Source of the DNA: JAWXCM01 sp034408745
GTDB taxonomy: Bacteria > Acidobacteriota > Terriglobia > Bryobacterales > Bryobacteraceae
NCBI GenBank assembly: GCA_034408745.1
Contig: JAWXCM010000243.1
Span: forward strand, 1 to 7,971
Direction: 5' to 3'
Length of the DNA stretch: 7,971 nucleotides
Shown: piece after piece, positions 6,948-7,971 of the stretch
Position numbering within the stretch: position 1 is the stretch's first letter
How the letters are laid out: the number at the start of each line of letters is the position of its first letter
Translations under genes and position numbers: made by a program
Notes under the pieces: model-generated
Told to the model about the DNA's origin: nothing
Database searches by the model: none
What the model saw: the letters and a program-made list of their open reading frames with translations, nothing else

Positions 6948-7495
6948 CGTTTACCTTTCGTCAGGAAGGCGCGCAGCCGCTGCTTGGCGTCGAACACCTT
7001 CCACTTCACCGTGCCAGCCGGAATACCAAGGGCGAACGCGATCTCGTCGTAGTCGAGTTCGTCCACAAATCGCAGGGTTAATATCTGTCGTGCAAGGGGA
7101 TCCACGTTAGCGATCAGGCGCGCGAACGAATAATCCTGAAGTGGGTCAGCGCCTTGCGCCGCCGCCAGCGCCGCCTCGCCGATCGCCGTGAATTCAAAGC
7201 CCTCGGGCCGTTTCTTTTCCCGCAAATACTGCAGGAACCGATTCCGGGCAACCTGGAATATCCAGCCGTAAAACAAGCGCCGGTCGCGGACTTCCGCACC
7301 GTGATGGTAGACACTCAGCAGTACATCCTGCGCCAACTCATCGGAATCAGCCTGGCACCCTCTCACCGCGAAGAACCGGTGAACTCTCGGATGCAACACC
7401 AGAAAGAGCGGTGGAAACGTGTCCAGGCTCGGGCAATCCAGGAATTCCTCAAGCGCCCTGGTGTCCTCCCGATCCATTCGCCGTTCTGTTGACAC
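6944..7495 (-). CDS. ECF-type RNA polymerase sigma factor
   Basis: A 183-aa sigma-70-family protein, normal for the ECF group. Region 2 spans about residues 30-96. It includes DELAQDVLLSVYHH (52-65), the core-binding helix, and LFYGWIFQVARNRFLQYLREKKR (74-96), the -10-recognising helices. Region 4 spans about 126-178. It includes LARQILTLRFVDELDYDEIA (134-153) and the helix-turn-helix IPAGTVKWKVFDAKQRLR (158-175) that reads the -35 element. I chose the GTG at 7495 over the ATG at 7519 because AGGTGAG (7508-7502) lies 6 nt before it; an ATG at codon 7 (MDRED) has no such site. The gene overlaps the anti-sigma gene by 4 nt, so translational coupling is likely. ECF factors are held inactive by the adjacent anti-sigma factor and often activate their own operon. 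I could not identify its promoter confidently. Confidence 0.92.
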   Translation of the reverse strand: MSTERRMDREDTRALEEFLDCPSLDTFPPLFLVLHPRVHRFFAVRGCQADSDELAQDVLLSVYHHGAEVRDRRLFYGWIFQVARNRFLQYLREKKRPEGFEFTAIGEAALAAAQGADPLQDYSFARLIANVDPLARQILTLRFVDELDYDEIAFALGIPAGTVKWKVFDAKQRLRAFLTKGKR

Positions 7496-7501
7496 GGTGC
7501 A

Positions 7502-7508
7502 CTCACCT
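7502..7508 (-). promoter_or_regulatory. Shine-Dalgarno site that decides the sigma-factor start
   Basis: AGGTGAG on the minus strand lies 6 nt before GTG 7495-7493. It also contains the TGA stop (7505-7503) of the upstream uracil-DNA-glycosylase remnant. Ribosomes ending that frame would therefore terminate on top of the sigma-factor ribosome-binding site, as in translationally coupled gene pairs. Confidence 0.55.
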
Positions 7509-7730
7509 GGGGCACTCATCCCGATGCTTTCTATGATGAGAGATGAATCCTGCCATCAGTTTCGTTGGGAGAATTTTCCAGACTTCAGGCAGCTTCAGCC
7601 ATTTCATCATTCCGGCCAGATCGCGTGCCTTCAGGAAGACGCTGGTCAGCATCGCCTCAGTCAGCTTGCCGGTGGAGGTGTTCTGCTGGCTGGAATGATA
7701 GCTGGCCAGCGAGATGGCCGCATTTTCGTC
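7503..7730 (-). pseudogene. C-terminal remnant of a family 5 (UdgB-like) uracil-DNA glycosylase
   Basis: A minus-strand frame ending at TGA 7505-7503 encodes ISLASYHSSQQNTSTGKLTE from about 7715, continuing AMLTSVFLKARDLAG. This closely matches the C-terminal motif of family 5 uracil-DNA glycosylases; as I recall it, the Thermus UdgB has LLASYHVSRQNTQTGRLT followed by a similar helix ending RLAGL. The histidine of this motif (codon 7697-7695) is the conserved one of the family's second active-site motif. About 30 further residues follow the helix. The N-terminal two thirds, including the Fe-S cysteines and the first active-site motif, are absent: upstream sequence is cytochrome-gene sequence in another frame, and no usable start is seen. 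It is therefore a truncated, presumably inactive gene. The intact gene would have sat directly upstream of the sigma factor, probably as an operon neighbour. Confidence 0.72.
7515..7540. promoter_or_regulatory. Inverted repeat upstream of the sigma-factor gene
   Basis: CTCATC (7515-7520) and GATGAG (7535-7540) form a 6-bp inverted repeat with a 14-nt spacer, centred about 32 bp upstream of the GTG start. Its position would suit an operator, but it also lies in the tail of the uracil-DNA-glycosylase remnant and could be chance. Confidence 0.2.
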
Positions 7731-7755
7731 ACGCCGGGCCGGAATAGTCCTGTGC

Positions 7756-7971
7756 TCAATCGCCGTTGGCGGCGTTTCGCACCTCCGGCAGCGCGGGCCG
7801 GACGGGTTTGCGGAGCGACCACCAGGCGGGCTCCGGGGCGGCGCTCCCGGCCGGGGCCCCCTCCCGCGGCCAGTGGGCTCCGCTATCGATCCAATCCCGA
7901 ATCACCCGGATCTCGTGCGGCGGAAGGCCCTGTTTGCCGGGCGGCATCTTTAAGTCCCCGGTCCGTTCCAG
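7756..7971 (-). pseudogene. Fragment of a planctomycete-type cytochrome c (PSCyt1) / DUF1549 / DUF1553 protein
   Basis: The frame is open at the right edge and gives 71 residues in the window before TGA 7758-7756. It reads LERTGDLKMPPGKQGLPPHE, then IRVIRDWIDSGAHWP, the C-terminal end of a PSCyt1 heme domain (the distal-ligand MPPGK and the WI-x-x-GA-x-WP end). A Pro/Ala linker follows, then WWSLRKPVRPALPEV, the conserved segment that precedes DUF1549. Proteins of this family are usually 700-1000 aa and continue with DUF1549 and DUF1553; here the frame stops six residues after that segment, at NAANGD. The CxxCH heme site would lie beyond the window. The gene looks truncated by a breakpoint joining it to the glycosylase remnant. 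These proteins are exported and often encoded beside DUF1501 proteins; their function is poorly known. Confidence 0.8.

Noticed and set aside
7503..7971. The right-end fragments as a CRISPR, toxin-antitoxin or anti-phage island
   Set aside because: The visible motifs fit a PSCyt1 cytochrome fragment and a family 5 glycosylase tail. There are no spaced repeats and no toxin-antitoxin pair.

Overview
The window is GC-rich, gene-dense bacterial DNA, and every recognisable gene lies on the minus strand. An Oar/CarboxypepD_reg-type TonB-dependent outer-membrane protein, a Tat-signal Gfo/Idh/MocA oxidoreductase and a planctomycete-type cytochrome (PSCyt1) fragment occur together. This mix is typical of Acidobacteriota, especially Bryobacterales/Solibacter-like genomes. 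The assignment is an inference from gene content; no rRNA or other marker gene is present.

Layout, in the direction of transcription (right to left): (1) 7971-7756 is the interior of a PSCyt1-domain gene that enters from beyond the right edge and stops abruptly before its usual DUF1549 region. (2) About 7730-7503 is the C-terminal end of a family 5 uracil-DNA glycosylase (UdgB-like) with no N-terminal part, abutting the cytochrome fragment. Together they look like a deletion or rearrangement scar. (3) 7495-845 is a tightly packed five-gene array: ECF sigma factor, ZAS-type anti-sigma factor (ATGA overlap), an approximately 8-TM membrane protein of unknown function (4-nt gap), a 1154-aa Oar-like TonB-dependent protein (27-nt gap), and a Tat-signal Gfo/Idh/MocA oxidoreductase (15-nt gap). 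The spacing and shared strand suggest one operon. (4) 129-844 has no convincing gene. It holds a 61/62-bp imperfect direct repeat about 204 bp apart, each copy ending in a small inverted repeat, plus a 12-bp tandem repeat and several short palindromes. (5) 128-1 is the 5' end of a probable transposase gene running off the left edge.

A working model, which is inference, is that the sigma/anti-sigma pair controls the array. The membrane protein could be an inner-membrane sensor or partner, since the anti-sigma factor has no transmembrane segment of its own. The Oar-like protein would import or bind an outer-membrane ligand, and the exported oxidoreductase could act on a sugar- or cyclitol-like substrate in the periplasm. 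The Oar-like protein carries a CarboxypepD_reg domain in place of an STN signalling domain, so classical FecIRA-type surface signalling is not supported.
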